From positions 7,711 to 71,710 of the forward strand of contig CAJNOL010000796.1 in assembly GCA_905250125.1 (NCBI GenBank): a stretch of 64,000 bases of DNA. Direction: 5' to 3'. The translations under genes and the position numbers were made by a program. The stretch comes from Rotaria sordida (Eukaryota; Rotifera; Eurotatoria; Philodinida; Philodinidae). How positions within the stretch are numbered: position 1 is the stretch's first letter; every line of letters begins with the position of its first letter. The notes below the pieces were generated by a model. The model saw nothing but the letters and a program-made list of their open reading frames with translations. It made no database searches and had not been told where the DNA came from. Of this stretch, positions 1-12,365 are shown one piece after another.

Positions 1-1030
1 TTTGTACATATTCATCAAAAAATTTTGAGACTTTGACGAAGTTCACAAAATTAAAATTACTTTCACTATATTTCTTTTGTCAACTCGGCAACATCAAACT
101 TATGACACTACTTTCGAATTGTTTTCATGATGAAATAATATGATTTCTCTCGAACAGCTTCACTCTGACTTGTTAGATTAGGATAGAGATGTGTGAATAG
201 CTCCTTTGGCTACATGTTGAACTCCTAAATAGAATGTCATGACGTTCGATTTCGCTTTTCATCGGTTATTGAAAAAATGATGAAAATCAATTTGTGAGGC
301 GCTATAAACAATACAAACAAAACGAAAGTACTGCCATTTTTATCCATTGGTTTTTTTTTAATTTCTTTCATTTAAAAAAATAATTATTTTCATGCAATTT
401 TCGATCATGTACACAGCATAACATTAATGAGAAAAAATAATCATTTTGTATAATTTATTCCATTCAAAAAAGACATCGATTACTTTTAAAAACTATTGAT
501 TAAAAGTATCTATTTCGTTTTTTTCTAACTCTATAATTATTTCTCTGTAGATATTTTTTCTTTTTTTGTTCTGATGTAAAATTCATCATCTTTCGAATTC
601 TTCAATTGTAGACAATTGAACGAGACAATTTTTAGATAAAGATTAAATTCTGATAATGTAATCTAACAGAAACATCTATAAAATACTGAGACTATTATTC
701 TTTATAGAAACATCCTATGATTTAGTAATAGTTATGTGACCACATTGAATTGTTTTTCTTATTTGTTTATTCGTCGTCTTGTAATAATCGACGGACATTC
801 GTACATATTCAAAAGAGAACGACTAGAATTTGAAAAGAAGAAAAGAAAAACAAAAAGAAAAACAAAATCTATTTCGACTAGACCATTTCTTTTCTTCGTA
901 CGAATTCATTCATTTTGTTATCTTGGATATGGCACATATTATATTCGAGGAATGCTTTTTATCTGAAATTACAGAAGAAGTATCTTTCCCATTATCTTCT
1001 ATTTTAAGATTATATTTTTACACGTTTTAG
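1..1030. other. AT-rich stretch with no convincing gene
   Basis: I see no recognisable gene here. The small open frames near 736–1030 are low-complexity and give no family. Earlier exons of the UBA-domain gene that becomes visible at 1031 probably lie in or beyond this stretch, but I could not place any of them. Confidence 0.4.
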
Positions 1031-1616
1031 ATTGGCCAAATAATAAATAAATTGAACAGTATTGATGAACAAATGAAGAATATCGATCGTTTTGATGCAT
1101 TATATGATGATCTACGTGCTGAACAACGTGATTTAAAAAAAAAATTAGAACAAAAAAGTAAGAAGATTTAATATTACTGAAGTTATTTGAAGCAGTATTC
1201 GTTTTAGAACAACTTGAAGAAACAATAAATGGTTGTAAAGAAGGGTGTGGGTGTGGGAGTGGGGTGTGGGTGTGGGTGTGGGGTTTGGGTGTGGGTGTGG
1301 TTGTTGGTCTTCTTGTCACTCACACCCACACCCACCCACACCTACCCACACCCACACCCACACCCACACCCACCCACACCCCACACCCACCCAAGATTTT
1401 ATCTTATAAAATACACCACAGGATCAACATTATGCTGCTCAATTGGACGAACTTGCTTCACGTGGTTTTACTGATCGTGAAAGAAATTTAGAAGGTAAAT
1501 CAATCTATTTTTTTGTTTCCATTAATTTTTACTTTTATTTTCTTTTTTTTTAAGCACTTATTGCAACAATGGGGAATGTGGAAGCAGCAATCGAACGACT
1601 TATTCACTATATCTAA
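1031..1616 (+). CDS. 3' exons of a coiled-coil plus UBA-domain protein, interrupted by a telomere-like array
   Basis: Only the C-terminal part is visible. Exon pieces are 1031–1157, about 1208–1243, 1422–1494 and 1555–1616, ending at TAA. The first two encode a charged, probably coiled-coil stretch (DDLRAEQRDLKKKLEQK). The last two encode a UBA fold (AAQLDELASRGFTDRERNLE, then ALIATMGNVEAAIERLI) that most resembles the ubiquilin-type UBA, which binds ubiquitin. Splice joins 1157/1208 and 1494/1555 keep phase. The join across 1244–1421 cannot be resolved, because that interval is an inverted array of TGTGGG-like repeats starting inside or directly after the exon. The protein could be a ubiquilin relative or another coiled-coil/UBA adaptor. 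The array may be a late insertion into an intron or may have broken the gene. Confidence 0.55.
1243..1393. repeat. Inverted telomere-like array (TGTGGG)n / (CCCACA)n
   Basis: A G-rich strand array covers 1243–1300. A spacer of about 18 nt (1301–1318) follows, then the complementary CCCACA array at 1319–1393. The two halves can fold into a hairpin. The hexamer matches the telomere repeat I recall for bdelloid rotifers (TGTGGG). The array sits between coding exons of the UBA-domain gene. Confidence 0.85.
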
Positions 1617-4118
1617 CTTTTTTTAATATATTAATTCTATCTTTTTGTTCTTTTTTTTCCTATTTATGCTACTAAAATGTCTTAGTTTTCTTTTTATCAT
1701 TCTTCTCTCATTACATTTAATTTGGATAGATTTTTTCTTTGGTGGAGTACAACACACGCAAATATATACATATTGACCAGCATTGTGTTTATTTTCTTCT
1801 TTGCAACTTTTCTTTTTATTTGTGGATATCAACGTCTGAGTGAAGAGAAAAAGTATTCAGAACAGTGATGAAAAATTATTCCTTATATGTATTCATATAT
1901 TTTGCAAAAAAAAGTCTTTTGTTGATACCGTCGTCTGTTGTATATGTATATGTGATCATCGTATTTACATAAAGAAAAAGAAAGACCATTTTTTCAATCT
2001 GAAATGATAATTAATTATGAAATGATATCAGATTTCAATAAAATGAATATTTAATTAGACATATAATTTTCATATACAGTCCGGGTCAAAATGATAGAAT
2101 CATCCCCTTGACTCAAGTTATTTGCTGGCTCTCGACCACTTTACACTCTTGTAGAAAGAATAGTCTATGTGACTATATACATTCGAGTATGCTCTATCCG
2201 AATATGAGATCAGATTTTGCTCAATGCAATCGTTAATTTGAAAATGTTCATTTCCTATTGAAAAACCATAAAAAAACTATCAAAAATTTTCAAAGTTTCA
2301 TTCACAAATTCATGCTAAGAATCTCTACAATACAAAGAAAAAAAAAATCTTAATAGAGATACATTAACGCATAATCTAATCGATGTTAAATGTTTGGTAT
2401 TACCCAGAATTCCATAGGCATTAAGTAATATACAAGCAAATAATGTCAATGATAAGAATTTTTATTTTTGAGTACAGTATAAATAAGTTTTGACGATTTT
2501 CTATAAAACTTTACTAACCAACTGAAATGCCACTTTTCGACTAAGACTATATTCATTAAATAGGAGATGGTGAGTAGTTTGACAATCCAAGTTGAACTAT
2601 GTATTTGAAATTTTATTGTTCAGGTACCAAACCTTGTGTCTATTTTTTCTGCAAGATCTCAACTTGTAAGAAAAATCATATTTTCTTTTTTCTATGTGAA
2701 ACTTTGCTGAAATGAAGACTTTAATTAGACTAACTTGAATAAAAAAAAACATTTGGAATTTTTTGGTTATTATATATCCGAGATATACATTATAAGACTT
2801 TAATATCTTAGAGATACAGCGACCAAACAAAAAAAATAATTCTGAATGCTTTTTTTGTTATCCAAGCTAGTCTAAGGAAGATCTTCATGTGGGAAAAGTT
2901 TTAGATCAAAAATAAAAGTATGATTTTACTGGTCTATTGGAATTTTGCAGGAAAAAATAGACTAAAAGTTTGATATTACAGCAACAAAGACCCAAATATT
3001 CAATCTAATTTGCATTGTTACACTACTCATCAGTAGAGTTTTGCACGATTCTAGAAATTACCCGAAATCAAAATAGCGATTCCGGTTCGGTTCTCAATAT
3101 GTCATGTGAGACCGAAACCGTTAAATCATCAGATAGAAAACAAAATTTCAAATATATCTTGAGAAAATTTCACTATTGAATTGTTAAGATGAAAGACATC
3201 ACATATTTTGGCATCAAAAACAAAACAAACTTATACATGTATGCTGAGTTCTTTAATCTCAAAAACGAAAAAAATACAGATTTCTAAATACAATCTTTCC
3301 ATTTTTGGACATACATAAATAAATCGTCACTGATTTTAATATTTCTCAATTTTAACTTATCCCATTGAAATATCAAGCCAAACAATTTTATAAGAATTAT
3401 TTCGAATGACGTTCATATCTATGTGATTTTCATCTCTACCCTCAAGAGTTGAAATAAAAATACTGGCACAGTAAAACTTATCTCGTGTAGATAAGAAAAA
3501 TTGGAATTGGATGATTTCTTATTATTAGTCAATTCTGATCAGAACTCGTTCAAATATTCTTTATTAGGAATATATATAGAGACTTACAATTACCATAATT
3601 GAAGTCTTCGCTCATTAAAATCAATATTACTAACAGTATGAAGAATTTTATTTTACTAATTAACTTTCCCTCCTAGATAAACGATCTTGAATCAAGTGCT
3701 TTCAAATTCCATGAACTCATTCAACCTTATGTCATGATGTTTTTGAGAGATATTCAATAAACAAAGGTTTAAAAAAAAAACTCATTTGACAACTCAGCAT
3801 TCTCTGTAGGCTTTCATTTTATAAATTTAATTGTTTTTTTTCTTATTTCAAAGAGCATGCCAGTATGCAGTGCCTAAGAATCCATTTATCTTATTATAGA
3901 TGTACTTTTCGATAGAATCATTAAAAAAAAATTTCATTCAAAAAATGAGTATTATGGCTTCACATGCTTTATTAAATCAAAAACAAAAACAATTGCAGCT
4001 TTGTTATGACCGTTTTACTGAATTTTCGACCTCATAGATAGCTCTAATGATCCTTGGAATATCCTGGGAGTTTCAGCTGAAAATTTTATGATTTGTAAAT
4101 TTTTTTTTTTGTATTTAG
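1617..4118. other. Non-coding interval with repeat traces
   Basis: This is probably intergenic plus long-intron DNA upstream of the sorting-nexin exons. A Tc1/mariner-like end (TATACAGTCCGGGTCAAAAT) lies near 2074–2094, but I found no matching inverted partner. A CCGGTTCGG-type motif pair lies near 3080–3120. A dispersed repeat shared with the GMPS intron lies near 3729–3795. A short frame near 3952–4036 looks faintly protein-like but gives no recognisable family. Confidence 0.4.
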
Positions 4119-4571
4119 GTTAGTGAAGGTATTCGAGATTTTAATGAACGTATTCAAGAATATATTGGTCTATTGGCTTGTTTTCCATTGATATTAAATA
4201 TTCAACGAGTAAATAAATGAATTGAATTGGATGTTTTTTTTGTTTTGATAATTGAAACGGATTATTTTAGAGTGGATCAAAATTTATGCGAAATTTACAA
4301 CATCGTAGTCTATCAACAATATCAGATTTTAATAGTGTCGTACATCGTAATCAAGTTCTTAATCATGTTGTTTTAGCTGAAATAAATTTTTTTCAAAAAG
4401 AAAAAGTTAAAGATTTTAATTTATATATGAAAATACTTATGAATGAACAAATTCAATTTTATGAAAAAGTAAATTTTATTTTTACTATTCAGTATGATTG
4501 AAATTTATTTGTTTGTTTTTATTTTATAGATTACATCAGAATTACATGAAGCAGCAGTAACATTTAATTAA
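4119..4571 (+). CDS. Sorting nexin of the SNX9/18/33 type, C-terminal BAR exons
   Basis: Three exons, 4119–4208, 4271–4468 and 4530–4571 (TAA), join in phase 0 at canonical GT–AG sites. They give the end of a BAR domain: IGLLACFPLILNIQR, then AEINFFQKEKVKDFN, then EQIQFYEKITSEL. This pattern of a GxLxCFP helix, an xEMNHFH-like helix and a final QVQFYE helix is the C-terminus of SNX9/SNX18/SNX33. Those proteins bind phosphoinositides and curve membranes during endocytosis. The SH3 and PX exons are not recognisable upstream in the window. They may lie beyond the long repeat-filled interval or the copy may be truncated. The end faces RRN3 tail to tail, about 245 bp away. Confidence 0.82.
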
Positions 4572-4815
4572 AACAAATGTACTAATGAAATACACATGCA
4601 TATTCTTTTAATTTTAATAATAAAAATTTTTCTTTCTTTTTTTGTAATTTATTATTCTATTATGTGATTATATGAATGTTTGATTTATTATCGTTTTCTT
4701 TTTTTTCTTTTTATTAAAAATGAAAACAAACAACATCTCTCTTTTCATTTGAATGAAAGACGAAATGACTAATTAGATATAACAGAACAAAAATTCAAAA
4801 ACAAGAAGATTGTCA

Positions 4816-7800
4816 TCAAATATTTCGAAAACCTGGTGAACGACCAAATGGTAATATTGATGGAGGATTACGAGAATTTTTCAATGATGTTGATAATGAT
4901 GACATTTGATCAGTTGATTCAAAACTACCAGGTGTTGTACTCATCATCATTGATGTTAATACATCATCACAATCATCAATATTTTGTTCCTAGAAAAATT
5001 AGAAATATAATTTCATTTAATTAGACTATACTCCTTAGCATTGCTAGCTTATTATCACAAACTTATCATAGATTCTCGTTTTTTATTTGAAAAATCTTTA
5101 ATCAAGTTTTCCAGAAAAGACACTAATAATAGTAGTACTTAGAAAAAAATCAACACAGACTTCGGATTCAGATTCTTGACCCTCAATTTCTCCTTTTCGA
5201 GTATTGTAAAAAATACTAATGATTAATAATTAAAGTAGACCGCAGATTTGGGTTTTCCACCCTCGATTAAGTTTTGTCGAAAATATTAATAATTAATAAT
5301 TAAATAATAATACATTAATAATTAAAACTGACCTTGGATTCGGATTGTCCACCCTCGATTACCTTTGGCCAACTTTTTTGAAAAAAATTAATAATTATTA
5401 ATCAGTTAATTATTAATTTATTAATTAAAACTGCCCTCGAATTTGGATTTCCCATCCTTGATTACCTTTGCTCAAGTTTTTTAGAAAATATTAATAATTA
5501 ATAATCAGTTAGTAATTAAATAATAATTAATTAGTTAAAACTGATCTCAGATTCCAATTCTCCACCTTCAATTACCTTTGCTGAAGTTTTTAAGATAATT
5601 ATCCCTTTTCTTCTTGGATTGATCTCCGGCCAATCAGTGAAGTGCGGGCACACAAGCAAATAGGCAGACAATTTATGTTTACTGGACTCTTCTCTACAAG
5701 AAAGAGAATATCCGAAAGTTAAGATTTGTTGAGAGGTATCCATTCGAAAAAATATTCATAAAAATGTTTTAAACACATGATTAACGTAGGATTGTGCTCT
5801 TGTGAATCTTATATTCTCCCGCATCACACCCATCACAGGAAGGAAGAATACTCCTGCCTTGCAGTATAGGGTGCTATCTAATGGGAGATCCAGTAGTCCA
5901 ATATCTTCCCTACAACTAACTGTCAGAGATGGAATCGGTACCAACCGGTCTACAGCAGACCTCGAAATCGGATCACTTTTTTATGGCCCGGCCCGAGAGA
6001 AACTTTGTTTAGAAAGATTTTTTTTTCTCAATAGACAGCTATTCCATATTTTTCGGCTTTTATAAAAAGTGATGGCCAAGGATGGTAGCATGAAGAAGCT
6101 TTCCCTTCAGGGGTGGGCCAAATTTAAGAAAAGGTTATATCAAAAAAGAATAAAATCGTTGAGCCGGGCGGTCCATTTCGAGACTTGGTCTACAGGTATT
6201 TATCGGTCTAACTTTCCTCTTGTTCTAATCAAGACTCGCAGAATGTTCTTATAGACTCTAATTGATGCCGTACACTAAATATATAATGAAATTTCGTTAA
6301 AATTTCACGAGGCGGTTCAATCTGACGCAAAGTTCTTGAGCTTCCCATACACACTAACTAGTCACAAGGTAGTCAGCATGCTATTGGATAGGTGATCCGA
6401 GATAAACAGCCGTTAATTACTTGCTGACAGACGTTATAGATATACAATTAAAGACTGTATATCGATAACGTTTCGTTCTAATATATGAACTAATACTTTT
6501 TTATTAGTTTTCTGAACGATTAAGTCAATCCTAAATCCTTGTGATTAGAAACAACAGCTACATCGTGTTTCATATTTTAATCCTACAGAGTTTATGCTAG
6601 TAGGTTTTTCTACTTAAAACAAAAGTCTTCTATTTCGAACTAGATTTTACTTACACTATGATCTTCTGAATCTTTAGTAGTAGTAGTAGTAGTAATATCC
6701 TCATTTTCATCTCGATAATCATTATAAATAGGTCGAATAAATATTGATGAACGCTTTAATACATATGGATCAAATGGAAAATAAGAATAAAGAATATTTG
6801 ATGGTATTATTGGTGAATTATCATTGTAATGACCATTTGTTGTAAATGATGATTCTGGTAATGAATAACGATTATTTGTTTCAATAATTGAATAACAAAA
6901 AACAATTTGATAATTTCTAATAAAAATTAAAATATAAATTTCTTTTTTTTTTTTTTCTTGTTTTTCAAAAATATTACCTTGCTAATTGAGCAAATCGAAG
7001 AGTAACAGCAGGTAAACAATATTTAAGTGGATTTAATTCTGATACAATAATATGATTTAATCGCCAATTTGATACTATTTCAATACCTATATAGGATAAA
7101 AATATTCAAAAAAAATTAAGAATAAAAAAAGAAATCAAAATTGTTTTTTTTACCATCAGGTAATCGAGCTATTTCATGATGTCGATAAATAAATATATAT
7201 AGAACTGCTTGACAGATAGCATAAAATGGTAAATGTCGATTTGGATTTGCATTACCACTAGTTTTTTCTGTTGTACTAACATAAGCATGTAACCACTCAA
7301 CCATTAATTGTGTTATAGTTAATACAGATCTAGATAACAAAATATAAGTCTGATTAAGTTGAGAGAAAAAAAACAATTTACTACCTTGTTGTAATATATT
7401 TAGCTCGAGCAATTAAACTACATAAATAAGAAATAGCTGCCTGTCGAAATGTCATTGAAACTGATGGTGATATAAATGTTTTCCAACAATTATTCATAAA
7501 TTCATCACTAAAATCCTAGTATATAATTAACAAAAAAAGAATATAGATAACGAAGATTCATGAAATTTAATATGACAAATATGAATTAGTTCTTGATTTG
7601 ATTTCGATCGAATCTCTCAATAAAACCTTAACTATAACTCATACAAACTTCACCAATATCTTGAATACATTCTATATATGAGAAATTCTCGGCGTAAACC
7701 TACTCATGTTACACATTTGTTCGCACTACTACCAGTATACCGCGGTGTCGATGGTATAACCCGAAGTAGATTGTCGATCAGAGAATAACTATCGGCATAC

Positions 7801-10410
7801 CGTAGTAGAAAATAGCCGCCCATTTAAGTATTAAAATGTCGGCGGCTTTTGTCTCTATCGTCAGTATAGTAGACATTATACCAAACGGTAGGAAGCTGCG
7901 GATCCGGGTTCAATCTTTTATTTTGTTGGGCTCGTTTATATGTTTTTGTGGACCCCTGCTCCCCAGATGAGAAATCCAGCAACAAGATATAACTGTACGT
8001 TGAGTTTTTTTTCTTAGAGTAGTGAATAAATACCTAAAAACCTCGGATTTAGATCCTGATCCACGAAAACGTGGGCCAGCAGCTTCCTACTAAACGATCT
8101 TTGTCCAGTTTGAATCACATGTATACTTTCATTAAGTAGTTAATAAACTATGATGCAAGGTTACGATAAAAAAATGTTCTCTTTTCATCTATACAAGGCC
8201 GATATTCTTAACTTGTTCTGAGACCTCTGATTTCAGCCAATTGACCTGTAATCATTTGGGAAAACTGTTAGGCAGAGGAAATTCACTATGCTGAGTCGAT
8301 TCTGTCGTTGAATATTTGTTTTTTAACATACCGTATGAAAACTACAAATATAAAATATAAGAAATTGTATATGAGATGAATCATGTGTTGGTAAAAGAAT
8401 TTTATTGAAAACATTTAATAAATCTTTAAATAATAATTTTGTTTGTTGGTAATTTATTATACCTAAAATTAAATTATTCGATTAAATATAATTTTTTTTG
8501 TTTTTTTTTTATTTTTTAGTATTCATTAAAATTATATTTTACCATTATCAATAGATATATTTGTTATATATTCAAATAAAACAAACATAAGACAATCAAG
8601 TTTATCAGCATGATCATGTTTCATTTCATTATTATCATTTGTATTGAGTTGTTCAAGTGAAAAGACAAGTTCATTTTCAATATTTATTTTTTCTGCATGA
8701 AGTATATCTTGTCGTGATGCATGAACCTTTGTTTATTTATTTATTTATATATATATTTTTATAGTTATTATTAAAAATTAAAAATAAAATATTTTTATTT
8801 GTTTTTTTTTTATAAATACTTACATCGATACGAATTAATTTCGAAAGAATTATTTCAAGATAACGTGATCTTTGAATTGATAAATATGATAATGATCGAA
8901 GTAAATTTTTAATATATATTACTTGAATATTGATATCTTTTGTCATAAATGGAAAATGTTGTTCTGCTGTAGGACATAAAAGTGTTAAAGATCTAGTAAA
9001 AAATTAAAATATTTATTCCTATTTAAAAGATAAATATATAACGTGTCGAAATTTGAGCAATAAACTTTTTTTTTTAGCTCATCGAGTTACCCATATAAAA
9101 ATTGAAATACACTGAAAAAGCATCGATGATATTGAGAAAATGGGTTTTTCTAATAAAATATATTTGTATTTGAAGATTTTGACTATCACATCAGAATCAG
9201 TACAAAAATCTGCATTCAACACTTAAAACATATTTTCATTAAATTTCAATCTTAGGAAAAAGTACAGATCAGAATATTCGAAAATAACAATGTTGAAGGT
9301 CTAACAATTGAAATTTGACGAAAATCAATTTTAAGAATTAAATATATTATTCAATACGAATTTTTCGATTGATTTTGAATATAACATTCGTCTCATTCTG
9401 AAATGAACTTCTCTGTGACAACTTTATTCTTCATATGTTAAGTAATGAAGAACAAAAAATACACTGGTTCACAGTTTCAAGACCAAAAAAAAACCTCCAT
9501 GTACCAGTGAAAAAGTTTTATTTCATAGTAAAGCCTGTCGGATCCAAAAATTTTGAACCCGGTCCTAAATTGTACTCTTGATACTTTATGAAATTTTTTT
9601 AATTCGTACCTGATAACCTCCGGGAACATACCCTTTACAGTTCTGAAGCAATCTCGATCGTGATCTTATAATTAGCTCTTTTTCAGAGTAGCATTTATGA
9701 AGTCAGACCCGGACTCGGAACCAACCCGATTTCTATATCCAACCATGATCAAATAAAAAATTTTTGCTCAAATTTCGAATTATTAGCATCTTACAATGGT
9801 ACAATAAGAACAAGTTGTTGTAATGTTTCATGCGCAAAATCATGTATTGGAAGATAATTTGTTGAATTTTCTAAAAAAAACAAAAAATTTGAATATGAAA
9901 TAGATTTTATTTTTACCTGATATAGCAAAAAGTGTAAAAATAAAACTAAGATAACGTTGTGCATGTTTTGTATTTGATGAAATAAGTGTAATTTGAAAAA
10001 TTCCAAATGTGTCAAGTACAACTTTTGATTGTTTTGTCCAATGAATTTGTAACTAAATAAATAAGAGATTTTATTTTTGTTTTCCTACATAGAAAAGATC
10101 AAACTTGAAGAAAATCAAGAAATTGTTCATTCATATTTTCAAATAAATCAACATTATCACGTAATTCATTTAATAATTGTATTAACCAATTATCCTAAAA
10201 ATAAACAAAAAGAAAATTATTTATATATAACAATTCTATTCTAATTTACATTTGTTTGATTTTCTTTAATAGTTGTTGTTAAAGTATTATACAAATATTT
10301 TTGACCCTTAAAAAAAATCAATATATAGATGATTATAATTTTAATAAACATACTCGATTAAATTGATCAAGTGCTTCTTTAACATAATCAATAGTAATAG
10401 TCTGCAACAT
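4816..10410 (-). CDS. RRN3: RNA polymerase I-specific transcription initiation factor RRN3 (TIF-IA)
   Basis: RRN3 bridges RNA polymerase I to promoter-bound SL1 and is needed to start rRNA synthesis. Thirteen exons read on the minus strand: 10410–10354, 10306–10250, 10194–10105, 10052–9917, 9870–9795, 8992–8824, 8726–8543, 8462–8332, 7515–7385, 7329–7154, 7086–6978, 6916–6655 and 4989–4816. They sum to 1,752 nt, or 583 residues, against about 650 in human. Family landmarks are clear: LDVHASRQ, ILLPTHDSSH, LNPLKYCLP, VFCYSIIE and YFPFDPYVLKRS. The first ATG (MLQTITIDYVKEAL) matches the conserved start of the HEAT-repeat body, so the usual disordered N-terminus is short or absent. Introns 5, 8 and 12 are swollen by repeats; the other introns are short. 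Confidence 0.93.
4990..6654 (-). repeat. RRN3 intron 12 with a ~100-bp tandem repeat and a GC-richer insert
   Basis: Positions 5155–5600 hold four to five imperfect copies of a unit of roughly 85–110 bp. Copies begin near 5158, 5240, 5330, 5432 and 5541. Each has a GGATTC-like start, a CCACCCTCGATTA-like middle and an AT-rich TTAATAATTAAT tail. From about 5600 to 6260 the sequence is more GC-rich and less simple than its surroundings, with short open frames but no recognised protein. It looks like an inserted foreign or mobile segment. Confidence 0.6.
7897..8098. repeat. Small element with inverted ends in an RRN3 intron
   Basis: The motif CGGTAGGAAGCTGC near 7897 and its inverse GCAGCTTCCTACTAAACG near 8080 bracket about 200 bp inside RRN3 intron 8. 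Internal motifs resemble GGATCCGGGTT. The shape suggests a small non-autonomous element. No target duplication was established. Confidence 0.45.
8993..9794. other. Swollen RRN3 intron 5
   Basis: This 802-nt intron contains CGGATCC- and GACCCGGACTCGG-type motifs near 9540–9725, similar to those in intron 8 and near 44660. I see no coding sequence. It looks like an old insertion. Confidence 0.4.
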
Positions 10411-10652
10411 GATAATATATGTATTCTGAAATTAATCTTTTCGTAATACTTTCTTTACAATCTAAAACAAAAATATTTGTATCCGATTGATCAGAATTTA
10501 TCGAATCGGATTAACAAAAACATTTCAGAACTGGATCCAGATCCGACGAACCTTAGCAACACCTGCTCCCTCGCGACATAAAGAGGATTCATGAGACTGT
10601 CCAGCATGCGTCAGTAGGGTAATTTAATGGTAAAAATTGACATATACTTTTT

Positions 10653-12365
10653 TTTAGATCTCTGTGACGAGGTTACAGGCATTGGAAATATGAGAAGATC
10701 TGATAAACCAATCACCTTCAGTGTTTTGCTGATATCTTTGTTAATCTTTTTCTGTTTAACTTGAGCAATGTCTTATTCGAAAGACCACATAAAACATCGT
10801 ACAGCTGCCTAAAAAAAAATTTTTTCCTGAAAAAACCCAGTTTTTTTTGAACCAATTATTTTCTATTGTAAGCCCTTTTGCAACGCGATAGAAGGTCGGC
10901 AAGGGTATTTTGCGCTCTACAAAATCTTTATGAAGATCGAAAAAGACAAGGAAACATGATTACTTAGCATGAATTTGTGCCTTTTTTGGCCGGTATTTAG
11001 ATTAGAAAAATTCTGATTTGGTCAAAATTAATATAATATTCTGAATCAACATTAAAAACAGAGTTGACTTATATATATTTCAAATTTTTTGTCCTCGAAA
11101 AATTCACCCCTGGTCCTCCTCAGCGAATTTCATTTCTGACTAAACACTGAAAGGAAACCAGGAGTGAATTTTTCAATAAAAATATGTCGCAAAAATATTT
11201 GACATACATATAATTCGACTGAATTTTTGATGTTGATTCAGAATATTATATTAATTTCGATCAACCGAAATCTTCTAAATACTAGTCAAAAAAGACACAA
11301 ATTCATGGTAAGTAGTCATGTTCCTCCGTCTCTTTCGATCTTCTCTAAAACTTTTCTTTCTAGATCTTCGTAAGGGTTTTATAGAGCGCAAAACTTCCCC
11401 GCTGGCCTTCTATCATATTGCAAAAGGACTTACAATAGAAAATAATTCGTTCAAAAAAAACGGAATTTTTTTTAGGAAGCTGTACAATGTTTTCTGTGAT
11501 CTTTTGAACGAGACATTGCTCGACAAACGAATGATGAAGATATCAGCGGAACACTAGAGGCGATATTTTTTCCTCCTGGTTTATCAGATCTCCTCGTAGT
11601 CTTAAGGGGACCCCCCCCCCCCTTTCCGGCGTTTTTAAGAAACGGCCGAACGAAAATTCCTGAAACTTGCAGGATAGATAGACCTCGAGTAGTAGAGCAA
11701 AAGTTGTCATAGACACAAATTTGTCAGACGTCATCTTCATGGACTTCCAGAGACCCCAAGGTCAAAAACTTGCAAAAAGTTTTCCCCCCCGCAAATCCAC
11801 AAATTTCATCCGTTTGAGCTGAAATTTTTGCTATGGGTAGATGGACCCAATCGGGGTGGGCGTTTTCTTTTTTTTTCAAAAATTCCAAATACTTCAGGCT
11901 GGAGAACCAAAATACTGAGCACCTTGCAAAATCTCTAGGTTTTTTGGATCCTAAAAATTTTGCGAAGCCTGCCAAACTTGATTGGTAGAAGGTATCCAAA
12001 AAAAAAAAAAACACGCAACCCAAATCACTTGAAGTCTCACCAAAACAATTTTCAGCCCGATCGGACTTGAAATGGCGGAGAAAAAGGGGGAAAACTTCAT
12101 TTTTTTGCTGAAAAAACTGATTTTGAGAAAAACGCAAAGAAATTTGTGTTTTTTGGTTTTTTCAGCATATTTTGTGATTTTTTTCGACTTTTTTATATAT
12201 AAGATGTGGTTTTTCAGTTCTCAAAATGTACTCAATGGATAGAGGGCATTTAAATCTATATACTAATCACAAAAAATGAAAAATGAAAAATGTGAAAATT
12301 TTGAGTCGGGAAAGGGGGGGGGGGGTCCCCTTAATGCCTATAACTCCATCACAGAGACCTAAAAA
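10653..12365. repeat. Foldback element, right arm split by a TTAA MITE
   Basis: Left-arm landmarks (AGATCTCTGTGACGAGG, GAGAAGATCTGATAAACCA, AAGCCCTTTTGCAACGCG, AATTCACCCCTGG) recur in inverse order on the right. The symmetry axis is near 11130. The right arm reads continuously only if 11606–12330 is removed: TGGTTTATCAGATCTCC lies left of that block and the inverse of the CTCTGTGA motif lies right of it. The element therefore predates the MITE. Short open frames inside it, such as 11318–11557, have no recognised family. Confidence 0.75.
11602..12334. mobile_element. piggyBac-like MITE with TTAA target duplication and G/C-run ends
   Basis: TTAA at 11602–11605 and 12331–12334 flanks a 725-bp body. 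The body begins GGGGACCCCCCC and ends GGGGGGGTCCCC, so the ends are inverted. TTAA duplication is the signature of piggyBac-superfamily transposition. No transposase is encoded, so it is non-autonomous. It interrupts the right arm of a foldback element. A second element of almost the same length lies at 47637–48366. Confidence 0.7.

Noticed and set aside
1243..1393. A CRISPR-like repeat array
   Set aside because: The repeats are contiguous hexamers without unique spacers, in intron-containing animal DNA.
1229..1491. Open frames rich in Val/Gly/Cys/Trp or Pro/His/Thr over the TGTGGG arrays, also at 34035–34256, 37263–37590 and 40243–40521
   Set aside because: They are translations of the hexamer repeat in different frames, with no independent coding signal.
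2074..2110. A complete Tc1/mariner transposon
   Set aside because: Only one end-like motif was found, with no inverted partner and no transposase, so no element can be called.
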